From Spirodela intermedia (taxonomy: Eukaryota > Streptophyta > Magnoliopsida > Alismatales > Araceae), in NCBI GenBank assembly GCA_902729315.2, contig LR746268.1:3899501-3963500 (forward strand): a stretch of 64,000 nt of DNA. Reading direction: 5' to 3'. Both the position numbers and the translations under genes were made by a program. Each line of letters starts with the position of its first letter. Position 1 is the first letter of the stretch. The notes beneath the pieces were generated by a model. It saw only the letters and a program-made list of their open reading frames with translations, did not search any database and had not been told where the DNA came from. Shown here piece after piece: positions 23,001 through 38,000 of this stretch.

Positions 23001-26000
23001 CGGCCATCATGCTGTTATCCTTTTCACTCTGATTTTTGAATTGCAGCTCTACCCTATTTAAACTGGATGTGTCTTTGGGATTGGGTAGTTTCCAAACATT
23101 ATTTACCCTCTTTTCTCATTTTTCATTCAATGATGAACAGTCTTTCTAATGTGAATGTATAACTGAAAAACAAGTTCAATAATAGGTTTGTTGACCATTT
23201 GAGTTTTAATTCTGGAGTTACCTTCTCTGCTTTGTAGCTGTCTATTTTTTAATAACGTCCAAAGAAAATATCTAGATTTACTCTATAAAAGTTCTTCCAT
23301 TTTTTAGAAGAATTAAATTCTTTGTAATCTTTGTTTATTTTTCTTGGATCATTTTTATGTAGAAGTCAGTGTTTCGAAAAACTTTCATTGGTTTGGTAAC
23401 TGTAGACCATGTTTGATGGTCCAATATGACTCATCTTTTGTATGGAAACTTATACGTTAGTTTCCTTCTCTTTCCTTTGGCAAGGACATCCCTAAATTTT
23501 ATTTTTTATATGCTGTATTCTATGGCTTCATTGTTTTTAGAAAATCGTGTAAGTATAAAATGTATTAATGTATTTAACTTGCATTTCTTCTTTGTTTTGT
23601 ATCCTTGTATACTAAACAAACGGAAATATTCAACAGTTTTATCTTAACTCTATCTTCTCATTTCCCAGAAGATCGTTGTAAACTTGAACCTTGAATTTTC
23701 AGCTGTTATTTACCTGGCTCTTACTAGCACATATATGCTTCTTTTTTTTCACTATTGGCTTGTATAGGTTGATGAAGGAGAAGACCAAATCAAGAAGCGC
23801 GGGTCAAAACGACCGGATCTCAAGGCAATTTCTAAGGTCAGTATGTATAATTATTTGTTATTGGAGATTTATTTTGTATTCTACTTTTCACATTCTGTTG
23901 GAAACCTCTATGTTTAAAAGAAAATTTATTATGTGCTTCTCATGAGAAACAAGGTTTTTTTATTGTAGAACATGATACTTTCTTTACATAAGCCAATGTA
24001 TTTGATTGTCTTGTTTGAATTCGTTGTCTTTATCATCATGACAATTTGTAGCTGCATAGCTTTACTTTCGTTTTTAACCTCCTTGCTGCAGTTTTCTAGT
24101 CAGGAAGTGAACAATTAACAATCAAAATCGCGCATATATCATACTATTATTAGAAATTATTTGGCTCGAAATTCTTGACTTCAAATATTTAGTAGGTTCC
24201 CTCAAGGTATCATTTTTATATTACTAGTGAGTAGGTGTTGTAGCATGATTCGTGAATTTTTTGTTGCTTTATAATGTTTTTAAATTGTGGTGCGTTTATC
24301 CTTTTGAATCTCATTTTAGCATTTAAAATAATGAATATCATTAGAATATGTTTGAACTTCGGTATCCAACTTTTTTTGAGTCCTCTCTGGCAATGTTGTC
24401 AGTATTAATTATATTCTTCAAATGAAGGAAAACTCTTTGTTTAATTTCCATAAATGATGCTTACAATATAGGATGTATGCCACATTTGATGAGGAATCAG
24501 AAAGCATGATCAAGCTAATGGTTTTTATGGCCTTGATATAAATGCAAATATATAATAGTGTATTGTTAACTTCATTTCGTTTTATGACATATATTAATAT
24601 GGTATCAACTCATAAAGTAAAGTAATGTGCTGGAATCAACTGGAATGTGGGTTATAGGGAGTTTATTGGAAACCATTCAATAGAAAATGATGGCAGGCCT
24701 TTAAAAACGTCAAAGTTTTTGTGAGAACAGTGGTGCTAAAAATGAACGATAGGATCACTATGAAAAAGCACACACCACAAAAGAGACATTTTTATTTTGA
24801 TTTGGTCAAATTTAAGCATATTCAGTTCACTCATGTCTCCTCTCCCCATGGATAATCTCACAATGCTTCTCTCATGCAGATTAACTATCGTAAGTTTATT
24901 TTACGCAATTGAGTTAAGTTTCTGTGGTGAACAGTGATGCAAACCCTAGGAGAATATGCAGAGGAAAAACTCAACTCACACATCATAGATGACTGTTATA
25001 TACAAGTACCATGGTCACAGAACTAGGAAAATACCTAACAACTAGAAGACCAACAAACTAGTAAACGGTCCAACAAAGAACCGAACTCCTAATTATGCGT
25101 TCTTTCCCAGTTTCCAAAAGTACCTCCAACTTTCAAACCTTGCTTAATCCAAGGGTTGTAAGAGCACAGTAATAAGCAAGAGTAAAGCATCACACTTTCT
25201 CCTGCGATGTTGAGATGGGTTGAAAAGTTTTAACTGCTCACAAAATAGTGAAACTATTATGAAGCTTTGTGAGTTGAAAAAGCTTCTGGGTAAGTGATTT
25301 TGAGATATGGAGGCTTGAAAATCTCTCCTCTTTATTAAGTTTTTATTGATGAAGATCTTCCACAAATTTTTCTTAAATGTATCTCCAACAATTATTAATG
25401 GCTTGATTTACAGGTTTTCCGATTTTCAATGTAGGCATAATAATCATTGGTTTCAAGTTTGTTGATGTTGACCCCAGTCAGCGGTCACTTTTCAGCTTGT
25501 TTTTGTTCTTCATTTGTGATACTTTTGGGCTCTTGTGTTGACACTTACGTTGTTTGAGTTGACTTTTGTGTGTCCTGATTTCTATTTTCATCTCATGGGG
25601 TGATACTGTTTTAGAGGATCAAACTATTTATATAGATGTGAGTACTTTCAGTTCAAGAGTCACCACTTGAGTTTATTTTCAAGTTTTTTCACATAAAATA
25701 ATTTTTGCACACATTAGTTTCTAACTTTGGTCCATCATTGCTTGTCTTATTGTCCTTTTTGGGTCGAAAACCTTCATATCTTTATGTAAAATTTATCCAT
25801 AAAGTTAACAAAAAGTAGTGCGAAATTTGAGGTTCTGTAACTCATTGAGTTCTAAAAGCCTATGGAGAGTGGATTTGTGTACGACATAGTTGGCGCAAAA
25901 CCTCCTCTCTTGCTCAGTCCTGCCATGTCTGTTGCATGCTCAGCACCAAAACCGTCCAAGTAAGCATAGATGAGGTTGTCTCCTGCCCAACAAAGTAGAA

Positions 26001-29000
26001 GAGCCTGCACTCTTCAATCACTTCATCTGTCATCAACCTAGATTTTTCTTGATTTCCTTATTCTCGTGGTAACTTTGATTGAATTTGAGGAGCAAGCCCA
26101 GAAAGTCATCATTTCTGACTGTCCCCAGTTGCATGGCCTCTCTCTGTCATAATGTTCTTGAGGATGCCTTTCAGATTGCTATTGATGGCTCTAAATCTCT
26201 GAAATTTGCAACCTTTGTTCTCAAAATAATGGCTATTTCTTCAAACTCAGATTGTTCTCTTTGTCATTTGTTAAAAAGCGCAAACAATCTTCTATATGTG
26301 GGGGACATTTTGCCTCTAAAAAGACTGCTGCAATTTTTTTTCAAAGTGGCTGCTATTGGCCAACTATTTTTCGAGATGCTTATAATTTCTGCAGGTCATG
26401 CTGCAATCCCACTCATACTAATTTGTACAACATGTCAAGAGAGATGCAATGCCACTCCTACTAACTATAGAGGTAGAATTTTGTTGGTGCCCTTGTCCTC
26501 GGTGGCCGCCGGTCTTCGCGACAGCCCTCCTCTGCCACCACCCCTCACCAATGCCTCCTCCACTTCTGCTCCTCTCCAGGCCACTGCACCGCGGCCAGCT
26601 GCTCCTCCAGGCCGTCATGCCAGAAGTCACTAACAAAGAAACCATAAAGACAGTTATTTAATCAAAAATCATTCAGAAAATTTACTCCTTGAATAATGTT
26701 GTTATCTCTTACAAGCTATATCTATTCAAAGTTTATACTAGTTTAGTTGATTAAAAGATAACGATCCAGATTATTATATCTAGGGCAAAGTGTAAACTAA
26801 CTACTTTTCATTTTTTGAAAGTGGATGGTACCACTATCATTTAAGAAAGAAAATAAAGGGAGGGAAGTGCAGATGTTCTGTGAGCTCTTAAAAAAAACCT
26901 ATACGAGGTAGGATTGCATCTCAAGGAGCTTCATCCTCATGTATGTGTAGCAAAAAAAGGTTCTTTATTACATTTGGAACACTATAAAAGGATCGCAACA
27001 GATCTCTAAGTGGATCACCCTGTTTTTTATGATAGCTCATTTGTCGATTAACTAGAGATGATTGTTGCAATGAATTCATGATCTTTTTCTCTATATAATC
27101 CTTCATCAATTGGGATAGATTTATGTATGACATAGTTGATAGATGGGAGTCAACTTTAGAGTAAATTGGAGTTAATGTGAGATTGATTGGAGGCATAGGC
27201 TTGTTAGTGAGGTGAATTAAAACTCCTCAAGTGATTAGTAAGTTGAAACTTGTTGGTTGTAAAAGTTTTTTAAAATGGTTAGTGGACTGGAGTCTATTAG
27301 CAAATGAAATAGAGTCCATTACATAATATTGCTTTTGATTAGTCAATGAAAAAGTTGGTTTGAGCCCATTTATTCATGGTACTTTAAGACCATTAATTAG
27401 AATGTGGGTTTGAGCCATGAGTTAAAGGTTCGTTAGAGCTCATTAAGTGGGGAGGTGTTTGTGCCAATTGGTAAATGGGCTGTTGCCCATGTGGATGATG
27501 GAGATCTATCTATGGCCATGGAACTTTGGCCCTTATTAGCCCTTTTTAAAATAGAAGTCTTAATGTATAAGTCTCCATTAGAAAATATGCCTTCTCTTTA
27601 GGCTAGAACTCATGCCCTTATATGCCCTTATAAGCAATTACCTTATTTACTAAGGAGTTGAAGATGAGTTTTTGTTGTTGGTTATTCAACTTTATCATTT
27701 AAATGGCATTAGTAAAAGAAAAATATTTTAATTTCTACCTGAGCACTGCAGCAGTCATTGTTTATTATTTCTCAGTTTGAATAAGATGCTAGCAAATAGA
27801 AATTATTGTTTGTTGTATTTAAGTCCTACTTTGGTACTGATTAAATAGTAATTAGAGGATGAATTGATTTTGTCAAAAGTTCTATCCATTAATGGATACT
27901 AGGGATAATGTTTGATCATTTGTACTTGTTTTAGTTTGTGCATCTGAGAATTCTTTTTTATTGTTTTTCATTTGCATTGTCAACCTCTTGTAAAGTATCT
28001 TTACCTTGGGTGTTGAGGCATTGTAAACAGTGAAAATATTGTAAATAAAATCCTCTAGTGTGCTCACTCTTTGCATTGATCTTCATATCAAACATGTCGT
28101 TGACTTTCTGTTTTTCCCCTTTGATGTTGAAGTATGTAATTTTTTTCCAGACTAAGATTTGTTATTTTTTCAAATTGTCATTAACTTTGATTTGATCAGT
28201 GTTTCCTGAATGCAATGGCCATTGAAATATTTTCATTAATTTCTGACAGATGCTTGAGGATCAAGCTGTTCTTTACCCAAAAAAACGAATCGGCCATCTT
28301 CCAGGTATTTGTTGCATGTTCTTTGTTTTCTTTTTAACTACCAGTCTCATGAAAATTTTATACAATCTTGGTTACAACTTTTGTGTTTAGAGACATCTGG
28401 TTGTGTGATTATCAATAGATGCATCTTTTCAATAGGTTGAACATGAACTATCTGCATTGAAAAATGGTAAGAGGAATAACATCTGCTGAATTCTTAGGTC
28501 AATTTAAACAGGTCAGAATCAGCTATGGCCTGTCTGATGGATGGAAAATCCAATCACCTTTGAAAAGAAAAGGGAAGTAGATCACTGGTGATCAGTGAAT
28601 CTCAGGAAAGGCATTGCTTGGCCTTTTAAAACATGAAAAAAAGGAGACCGTATTTTTGTCTGGATTGAGACTAATAGCCTTCTTGAACAGAAAAAAACAG
28701 AGAAAAAGTCATCATTCCACGGATTTGTGAAGTTATCATCTCAGTATGGCTTCTCCTTATCATCTACAAAGCTGCATTGAAGGCTACATCGTTCATGAGC
28801 TGACCTTAACTTGATTTCCAAAGGAGGGGACGAAGCCCTGGTTTCGTGTTCCTAGAACGTAGCTGGAGAAAGGAGAAGTCCTGTTTCCTGATGTTCGGTA
28901 GCGAAATTTGGAAGTAATAATGGTCATGAAAGGAAATTCTAGAAGCACTGTTATTATCACTTGGCGCTTGAAAAATTCTAGAAGAAGAAAACTACAAGCC

Positions 29001-32000
29001 ACTTAAAAATGACAGAATGAAGGCTGACAGGACTCTGTGCTGACCCTTACATGTTGATCTTATAGTTGGAGGATACAGTTTACATGAAGCCAGAGGTTTC
29101 ACAATAGCTGACAGGATTGGAAGCGTTGTCAGCTATTTGAGGCATAAGAAGCTGCTACGAAAGAGGATACTTGAGACCAGAAGAAAGGGGTGATGAAAGG
29201 AGTCCTGCACCAGCAAGACTTGTAGTTTCACTCTTACTGGTTAGTGGCAAAAGCTCTTCAGTTCACGATGTCAGGAAGCAAAGATATTGGTTGTCTGGTG
29301 CTACAGCCTCATATCACCGTAGGAGAAACAACAAAGGAAGAGAGGATTGACAACCAATGCTGAAAAAGGAAAAGAGAAGGCTCCGATGAGATAAGGAAAT
29401 GGCTGGGAAGACATCTTTCTATTTGTTGAAACCATGAGGTTAAATAATATGGCAATTTTCTGACTAATCTTTTTGCGATCGAAGGGATTGGACAATTGAC
29501 ATTGATGTCTGTGGAAAAGAATGAAATCTCATAGACATGCAAATCTTCCATTGTACCGTTGGGCCTCTAAAAGATGGGCTCTAATGTCCACAAAATGGCA
29601 TGTACATAACAAAGACGAGGAATAGAAAAGAAACTTAACAACAAGACGAGGAAGGAAGGATGTAGGGAAAGATTGTCTAGCAGAAAAACATTTCTCTCCT
29701 TCATGAGTCGTATGCATGCAGATAACTGTTTGAGGGCTGTCACCATAGGGGAAGTCCTCTTGTAAAAGTCAAATCGAAAAACCTTATTATGACTTTGAGT
29801 TCTATGGGTAAAATAAAAAGTGTTACTGAATGGACCCTGACCTATTGTCAAATATCTCTCAGCTTATTACTATGCAGACCCAATCTGATGTCAAATATGC
29901 TCTGACACTAGATCATGTGTGCTCCAAACGAACGTCAAATGACCCAGGACAATGTTGTAAGGGTTAAACTGTGTTCTTCAGCTAACTCAAATCCACCTCT
30001 AGATTATGTACCATCTGGATTTATGTTTCCTATTTGACCTAAAATTAATCTTCTTTATTTCTTTCTTTCAGCAAGGTTATTTTGAAATATGCTTGACAGT
30101 TTGAAGTTTCATGAGTAGTGAAAAAAATATAAATGCTACGAATTTTTAATTATAATTAAACTTTTATTAGAAGAAACCTTATTAATCAATCGGTAATGAT
30201 AAAATTTATAAAAGAGATGCAAAATAATTAAATATTTGGAAATGATTAGAAATACTGTATAAAATAAAAAAAGAAACAAGAACACATTCAATACCTTCAA
30301 AAGATTTCAAAGAAAATTAAAGTACTTCTCAAAAATATTATTAGTTCCAAAAACGCAACAACCTTGGGAATCTGACTTCTAAAAGTAAAATGATGTCTAA
30401 AGCAATCTTAATGGTCATGTTTATAGCATTTTTGAGGTATCACTCAGAAACAATTAATGGAAGTTACTGCTTTGTGAAAATGATATAAATTCATAGTGTG
30501 TTTGAGAGAGGTTTCAAATTTAAATGAGTCCAGTCTATCATTGAACCCAATAAATTTATACCAACACAATTGTTCAGTAAGAGAGGCCTAAATAAATAAA
30601 TCAAAGTGTGGAAATTTCATCAAAGACCCTCGTATGTCTCAGAGAGATCCAGGAACATTAAACAAACGAAAGAAGGAACGGACATTTATGGCCAATGGAA
30701 GATAAATAGGAGGAAATGGGATGCGTTTAAAATGACCGATGAAGAAGAAATGGGACATGGTTAATAGATAGGGCGAAAGAGTATTAAAAGAAAGGGGAAC
30801 ACAAAATATCTCTGCTATGTCGATATCCACTGCTCTCATTTTGCCACATGCCACTCATGGCCAATGGCAATTGCTACCACTTGTCTTCTTTTGCTGTTAA
30901 GATCATAATGGATACTGGAATGAACAGGGACAATATATAGGATTGGTTAGTCTATTCTGTGGAGGGAAATCCAATTCCCTCTTAAAGGATTTTAAACGGT
31001 TTCCAAACTGCACAGATTGGCCAATTTCATGGAAAATCTGACTAAATCCTACTTGGATAGGCGGATTTACAGCAGCAAGGGTACTGATGTCAGCTTGTTG
31101 ATGGAGGACATGAAAGAAGGATGAAGCAGAAAATAGATAAAGGGAAAAAAATTGATTTGGAAACACTGATTGTTGTTGGCTACTCCTGGCCATTCTGCTT
31201 CCTCTTTCGACCATGCTCTCACCTTCGACCCATGCCCCTATGGGAGAGACGATCTATCTGGTTCCAGAATTTGTTGAAATAATCTGCATTAATCGTTTGT
31301 TATATATCGTTACGTTCTGTGTTATGTTCTATGGACAGGTATTGATGTTGGACACCACTTTTTCTCAAGGGCTGAAATGGTTGCTTTGGGTCTGCATAGC
31401 CATTGGCTAAACGGCATTGATTACATGGGAGTGCCCTACGGTAAAATGGTAAAATTCATTTATTATTTCTTTTTTCCAAATCAGCATTATTAGAACTGGA
31501 TTCATTCTTCTGGTGTGCTGTATTATGAGATAAGATGCCACCTTCACATCAGCCAATTTGTGATTTAGACTTGTTATCATTGAAGCAGATAATTTATGAT
31601 TCTTAACCCTAAATAAATTTCTTATCATATTAGGGTCCTTTTTTGAATAGGAAACTCTCTACACTGATGACTTGAAAGGTACCTGCTTGAAAGTTGTCTT
31701 TTTATTTTATTTATGTCTGTAATAAATCAGAACTCTGCAAATATTTCTTACATTTGACCTGATGACCAGCCTCATTGTTTATCAGAACTGCAATCTTTTT
31801 CTTGTTGCACGCAGCCTTGTCTCATTTTGCTAAAGCATAGAGTCTGAGCTTTATGACTTATGACTTAGCCTGCCTTAATGTCTTACACAAAAGTTCTGAA
31901 AAATGGAAGGTGCAAAGTAATTTTGTGATCATTTTACATTTCCTGTTTGAGCAATGATATCCTGGTAATGCCCTTGATATGAGAACATTGATGTTACCTA

Positions 32001-35000
32001 GAGAGGTTGCAAAGTGATCACAACTGAGATGTCTCCTTTGTAAGATCCTCTACGTCAAAATCTATTTTTTATTAGAGTTATCAAAATGTTTAAGTGACGA
32101 TTTTTTCTTAGTTATATCATCTTAACAGGGTTTTCTAGTCTTTGGTCAAGGGTAGTTTTGTCTTTTGCCTTATCAGGTCATATTTTTAATGATAGATATT
32201 TTCCTCAATAATAAACTCTAATGGCGCTATGATGGGCCAAAGTTAGCAAACCGTTATTTGTGTTCCGCCTTTGGGCCCCTTACATTATGCATGTGCACGC
32301 TATGCAACCAATGTTGCATTTGGTCCTATATGCAGCATTGCCTGTACCTCTGTATTTCCAATGCAAGTGGTGTGCATCACTATTGCCAATGCGTGTTGTA
32401 CACCCTTCATTATCGCAATACATGGTGTTTCAGGCATGGCATTTTCATCCTTAATGAGCTGTATGCTTGTATGCAATATAATCTGCGCACCACAGAACCT
32501 TGTAGTTGTGCATTAGGTCAAATATTACATATCTCATATTATACATCTACTTTTTGCTATGCCTTTATTCTCATGTGTGGTACCTATTAACTACTTTGAT
32601 GGATTAAAAGACATGTGAGTAAGATTTTTTTCTGCATGAAAGAATAATCTCTTGTTGAAGGTCAGAAAAGACAAGTAAGAAGCTTCAGAAAAAAACTTTT
32701 GGAAGTCTTGCAGTTTTTAACATTGAGTTTGAATAACTGAGAGGGCAATGTTCCAACCTTGATCATATCCTCTTGACTAAAGATGTATTTTATTGGGTCT
32801 TAAGTGCTAAGAGATGAACAATTATGAGCAGCATCCCAGGAATGCTCTTTCTAAAGTGGTAAAGCATTTGGTATTTCCAAGCATAACTAGTGATAAAAAA
32901 AAACCTAGAAATCAAGTGGAAGGGAGTATATGCGTTGTGGAAGGCCAAATCATGTGTGGAAAAAATGTTTGGAACACCATCTAGAGAAGAAACGACTAAA
33001 ATTAGTGTAGGACAGAATAGGCTGCAAGTGCATAGCCTTGCCAAGGCTGCACTTATTCCTTATCTAGTAATCGATGTCTCATTTGAGGGCACCTCTGATT
33101 GTACTCATTCCATAGGATCTCTACTTTGAGATGCTATTAATTACAACTGATTCTACAGGAACGTAAGAAAGATTGAAATTTGAGATTGAGGTGTTGTCTT
33201 TGACTTTGGGGCCTCATATTTCATGATGTGTTCTTTCATATCTGTTATTTCATGTAGTATTTTCAGCTCAAGACTTGACGAATAGAGTAGATTGAACTTG
33301 AGCCTTGGGCATGAAGAAATGGTCCATCAAGCTAAATGATTACCTGGTCTTATTTGCTACATATTTTTATTCCATCCTGGCAACTTTACTTTCATTAAGT
33401 CATATCCTGTAGCTACCAACTCTGATCATTTTGTTTTTCACAACCTGGAAACTAATCAAACAGTTAAGGGCAGTCTTTTAAGTGTGTGGTTATGATATTT
33501 TAAACATTGACAAAAGATTGCCTTGTTCTTTTTTAACGTGGGTTGTTTTATATTCTATTGCCCCATCTTTTTGGTAGGCTGTCTGTCTTCTCCTTTTCTA
33601 TCAAAATTGTCTCTCGTCTATGTTACAATCTTGGGACATGTGGTTTGCCAGCCCACCATGTTTTTGTTGCCTTCTGACTAAATTTGGATATTCTTGAAAA
33701 ATAGGATGACAAGACAATGTTTCTTAAATGAAAAGATATCCAGATAATGATTCTCTTAGTTGATGTTTGATGATATGGCTATTATCAGGGTGAATACTGA
33801 GGATATCGATAAGTTGAAGAGCAATTTAGCCAGGATGTATGGGATCAAGGATCTTCATATTTGTGTATTTGTTGCGTGTTGATGTTGTAAGGTTTGAAAA
33901 GGCCATGATTTTTTGCTTTAGGAAATGTGGTCTTATCTACTGCAATAAACAAGGAAAGTGAGGCATAGAATATTCACGATAAGAAAGGATGCTGTCTCCA
34001 TTTCCTGTCTTTACTTTAACTAAGAAAACAAAAAGTGAGGATTTAGAGAGTTGCAGAAGAGAACATTGCTAATATATTGAAATCAGGTCTTCTTAAATCT
34101 GTTATGAAACACACGCATTTCCTCTAATTCTCTGAAAAGGAAACTGCTAATTCAAACCTCTTACCGAGAGGTTCAACTGGGAAAAAAATTATGCTTTCCA
34201 AAATCATCCTAAATCCACTTTTTAGTCCTTTAGTAACTTATTGCGGTCTTGGAGTGCATGTCATTGAGCTGAGATTTGCTCTCATAATGGAGATCCTTGT
34301 AATCTTGTTAATTTACAATGTCTCTGAGATTTATCACTCTACTTCAATTATCTTAAGTTACCACTTTTCGTACAAGACATTGCTCAATTACTAGAAAGCC
34401 ACAAAGTTTTTGGAAGATCTACTTCTTGCTTATAAATATAACTTGAAGCCATTTCTGATCGATTTCCTTTTTTTTTAGGCAGAGTACAGTGAGTATTCTT
34501 TTCCACTCGCCATCTGCATTGTGTTGTCAGGTATGTATGAAGATGATTTGGATAATTCCGAAGATATTATCTACACCGGCCAAGGTGGGCATGACTTGCT
34601 TGGAAATAAGCGTCAAATTAAGGATCAGAAGATGGAACGTGGCAACTTAGCTTTAAAGGTCATTTTCTTCCATTGTTTTCCCTTGTTCCAGATCTAGCCC
34701 TTATGTGTGATGCTCACTTATTGGCATTGGCAAATGTGTTTAACTTTTTGAGTCCTGACTGACACTTTCTGTGCTATAATCCTGTATTTTTTTAATTTGT
34801 GGTGTAAAGAATGGAAGCAGGACTTTCGCATTAAAATATTTGCCATTTGAAATCAGTCTTCAGGAACTTCCAATCGATTTTAGGAATTTTTTTTTGTGTA
34901 TATAAGACTGTTAAATATGTGGATTGTTTATCTACATTTCTATTGCTAGCCCAATCTTCCTGTTGAACGAACTGAAATGCAACTGTTAGAAAGTGGATTT

Positions 35001-38000
35001 GGGGACTGGGTGGGGGCTCTACCCAACCATGATGATGTAATACTCTGCCCATTAGTGAATTCCCCTGAACATCAGCAAGACACTGAATAGTGCAGGCAAA
35101 ACACTTTAAATATTATTCTTTTTCGTTACTCACTTATTAATTATGGTGAACAAAACACCATAGAAGACCATTCTGCCCAATTGTAATTTTCTTATCGGCA
35201 TAATTAATAACTGATTTCTTTAGCCTAATGAATAACTGACCTCATGGTCTTGTTAATGATGACCTTTGTATCTCTGGAGTTATGATAAATGCAGCATATT
35301 TGACAACTGAAATTATGAAGGGACAATAGCAGTTTAGTTCTGCAAAAGGCCACGAATATATCTGTAGTTTGTATTTTCTATTGTCTCTCTGCAAAACAGC
35401 TAAAATAAAACTGTTATTGTTGCCTTTTTTAAATGTCAATTCTTTCATCAGGGAACTCTCCTCTTGACCAAGTGTGTTGATGTGTTAGTGATGAGGTGAC
35501 AAGTTAACACGATCTTGTTAGTTTATGCCATGCAGATTGGTTGAAATTCCTAAAGAAAAATGATCATTATCGATTAACTATTATATGTATGCTTGAAATT
35601 GGTGATTGTGGATTTATTCTTTGCTGGGATGGTCCCACTGAGAATTATTAGAGAGAGCTGATGAACAAAAATAATGAGGTTTCTGGATTTATTACACTGG
35701 AAATATGATATATCTTACATATGTTTTCGATGTTCTCACTTTCAATTTTTGATTGATATTCTTCTACTTCTTCCTCCTATTGCTTTTTAACCTCCATATT
35801 TATTTCATCTATAAATTCGTATGCTTTTTCATAGTTGATTTTATAGCTGTTTACGTCGATTTTATTTTTTTGAACAGTAACATGCACATCTGCTACTTAA
35901 TTATCCATTTGTCGTCTTGCAGAATAGCATGTTGCATGATGTGCCTGTCAGAGTTGTTCGTGGCCATGAATCAGCAAGCAGCTACTGTGGCAAAGTTTAC
36001 ACCTATGATGGTTTGTATAAGGTAGAAGTTGTACAATAACATATTTTTGAACTCGGTTGATTGAAAATTTATGTTTGCTTGATTATCCCATCAATGTTAC
36101 AATCTGGACTATGTATTGGACTTTTACCTTTCTAAAATGGTTCATTGAGCCACTGCTTCATGTTCTAAGAATGAGAAACCAAAATGCAAGTTACAATCTT
36201 CAATATTATTAGTGCTGATGTAAAAAAACCTAAAGAGTAGCAAGAAGAATAATTCTACTTTTATTTCTATCGGTTCCACATGGAATACCTGTCTGATTAT
36301 ACACGAGATGATGAAAATGCTCCCAGTTAAAATAAGTAAGTTTGGCCTTAACCTCTCTAATGTGGTTTCACGTGAGGAAAAAGCTATCCTGATACCATGT
36401 TTTGTTGCTAATAGCACCATACTTCATCGCTGAACATTTGATTTACTTCTAAAAACTTTCCACCCAATAGTTCTCTGCAAAACAATGAGAAATTTTGCGA
36501 AGTCCCATAACTTTCGCTTGATACTTTTTCCTGGCTTGTTATGATATTCTACCAATACTAATCCAAAAAACTATTTCCTTCTTACTCCACTTGTCCCCAA
36601 TATTCCTATGTTCTGTTTATTCTCAAGGACACAACTTCTTCCCTCGGTCTAACAGGGTAATGACGGATGCTACTTATAAACGTATTGAGAGATGAAGCGA
36701 ACCATCTATAGCCTCCAGAGAGTGGCCATTGGAGTATTCGTACTTGTATCATAGAATTGATTCAGTTTGGATAATAAATTCAAACCAACTACAACCTATT
36801 ATCTTCATTGGATAATAAACAGTTTGTGTTTATGAGAAGCATGATGGTATTTCATGGATGGAGGCTGTTTCTGTAAGTCTATGCTTATGGTCTTCAATGA
36901 AGAATTATTTTCATTCTCAAAACACATGCAATTTCACCCACAAGATTTTTTTCGACTTCTTCTACCTCCTTCTCTTTTCCCACTTTTCTTTTTCTAACGA
37001 TATCATTATTTCTTAGTTCTGATGATCTCTGCTTCCTTTCTTTAATTTTTTTCCCCTCTTTTTTCTTCTCCTTTCTCTATTTCCAGTTGATTAGGTTACA
37101 AAAACTGATGGGTTAAACAAGGAGAGCACTATGCTATAGAACTATTCTGGTCACTAAGAAGCACAAGGTCAAGCTTCCATTTCTTCTTCAAGTTTTCTGC
37201 GGCAAGTCTCCCCCTCATTGAGATTGACCATACATAAATCGGTCTTTGAGCACAGATCAGTTGATTTTAGTTCGAGATTAGGAAGGAGTTAGCATAGTGC
37301 CTATTACATTATTTCCTTAATGGAAAAAAACTTTCTTGTAAGGGGATCAAATTCTAGTTTGACATTGGATCAAATTTTCTGTTCAGAATTGCATTCAGTG
37401 GTCTGGTTGGAAACCATCTGAATTTTCCTACCGTGGTTTGGCAGGTTAAGATGGAGTCATGCAGTGCTTTTGTTGATTTTTCTGTTTGATTGTCGTCTTT
37501 AAAACAGGTGCACAAATATTGGGCTGAGAAAGGCGTCTCTGGATTTACAGTCTTCAAGTATCAACTTAAGCGACTGAAAGGGCAGCCTGCCCTTACTACT
37601 AACCAGGTTTCTTGTGGCAATTAATTCATCTGGATTTATGTTTCGTTGTTTGTTAATTATTCTTGATTCAATGTTTCTTGATTTAGATTTCTTCCACTAT
37701 ACTTGATTTTATGACCTAAAAAGGAATGTTAGTTTAAACTGATAACATCAAAAGATCAAAAATAGAGAAAATGTTGAGGTTAAACATTGATTGTCACATA
37801 ATTGATATTATAGGAATAGTGTGCATTGTGTTCATTACAGATCCAAGAAAAGGATGGAAACGCTAGAGAATCAATTTTTTGTTAGAGCCCAGTTTTGATC
37901 CATATTGAGAATTGATCTTGATTGAGATTCTTGCAACTTGGAGATTGAAAGGAGTCAATCTTCATGATCCTCCTCTTCTAGGAGCAGAGTTTCCGCAATG

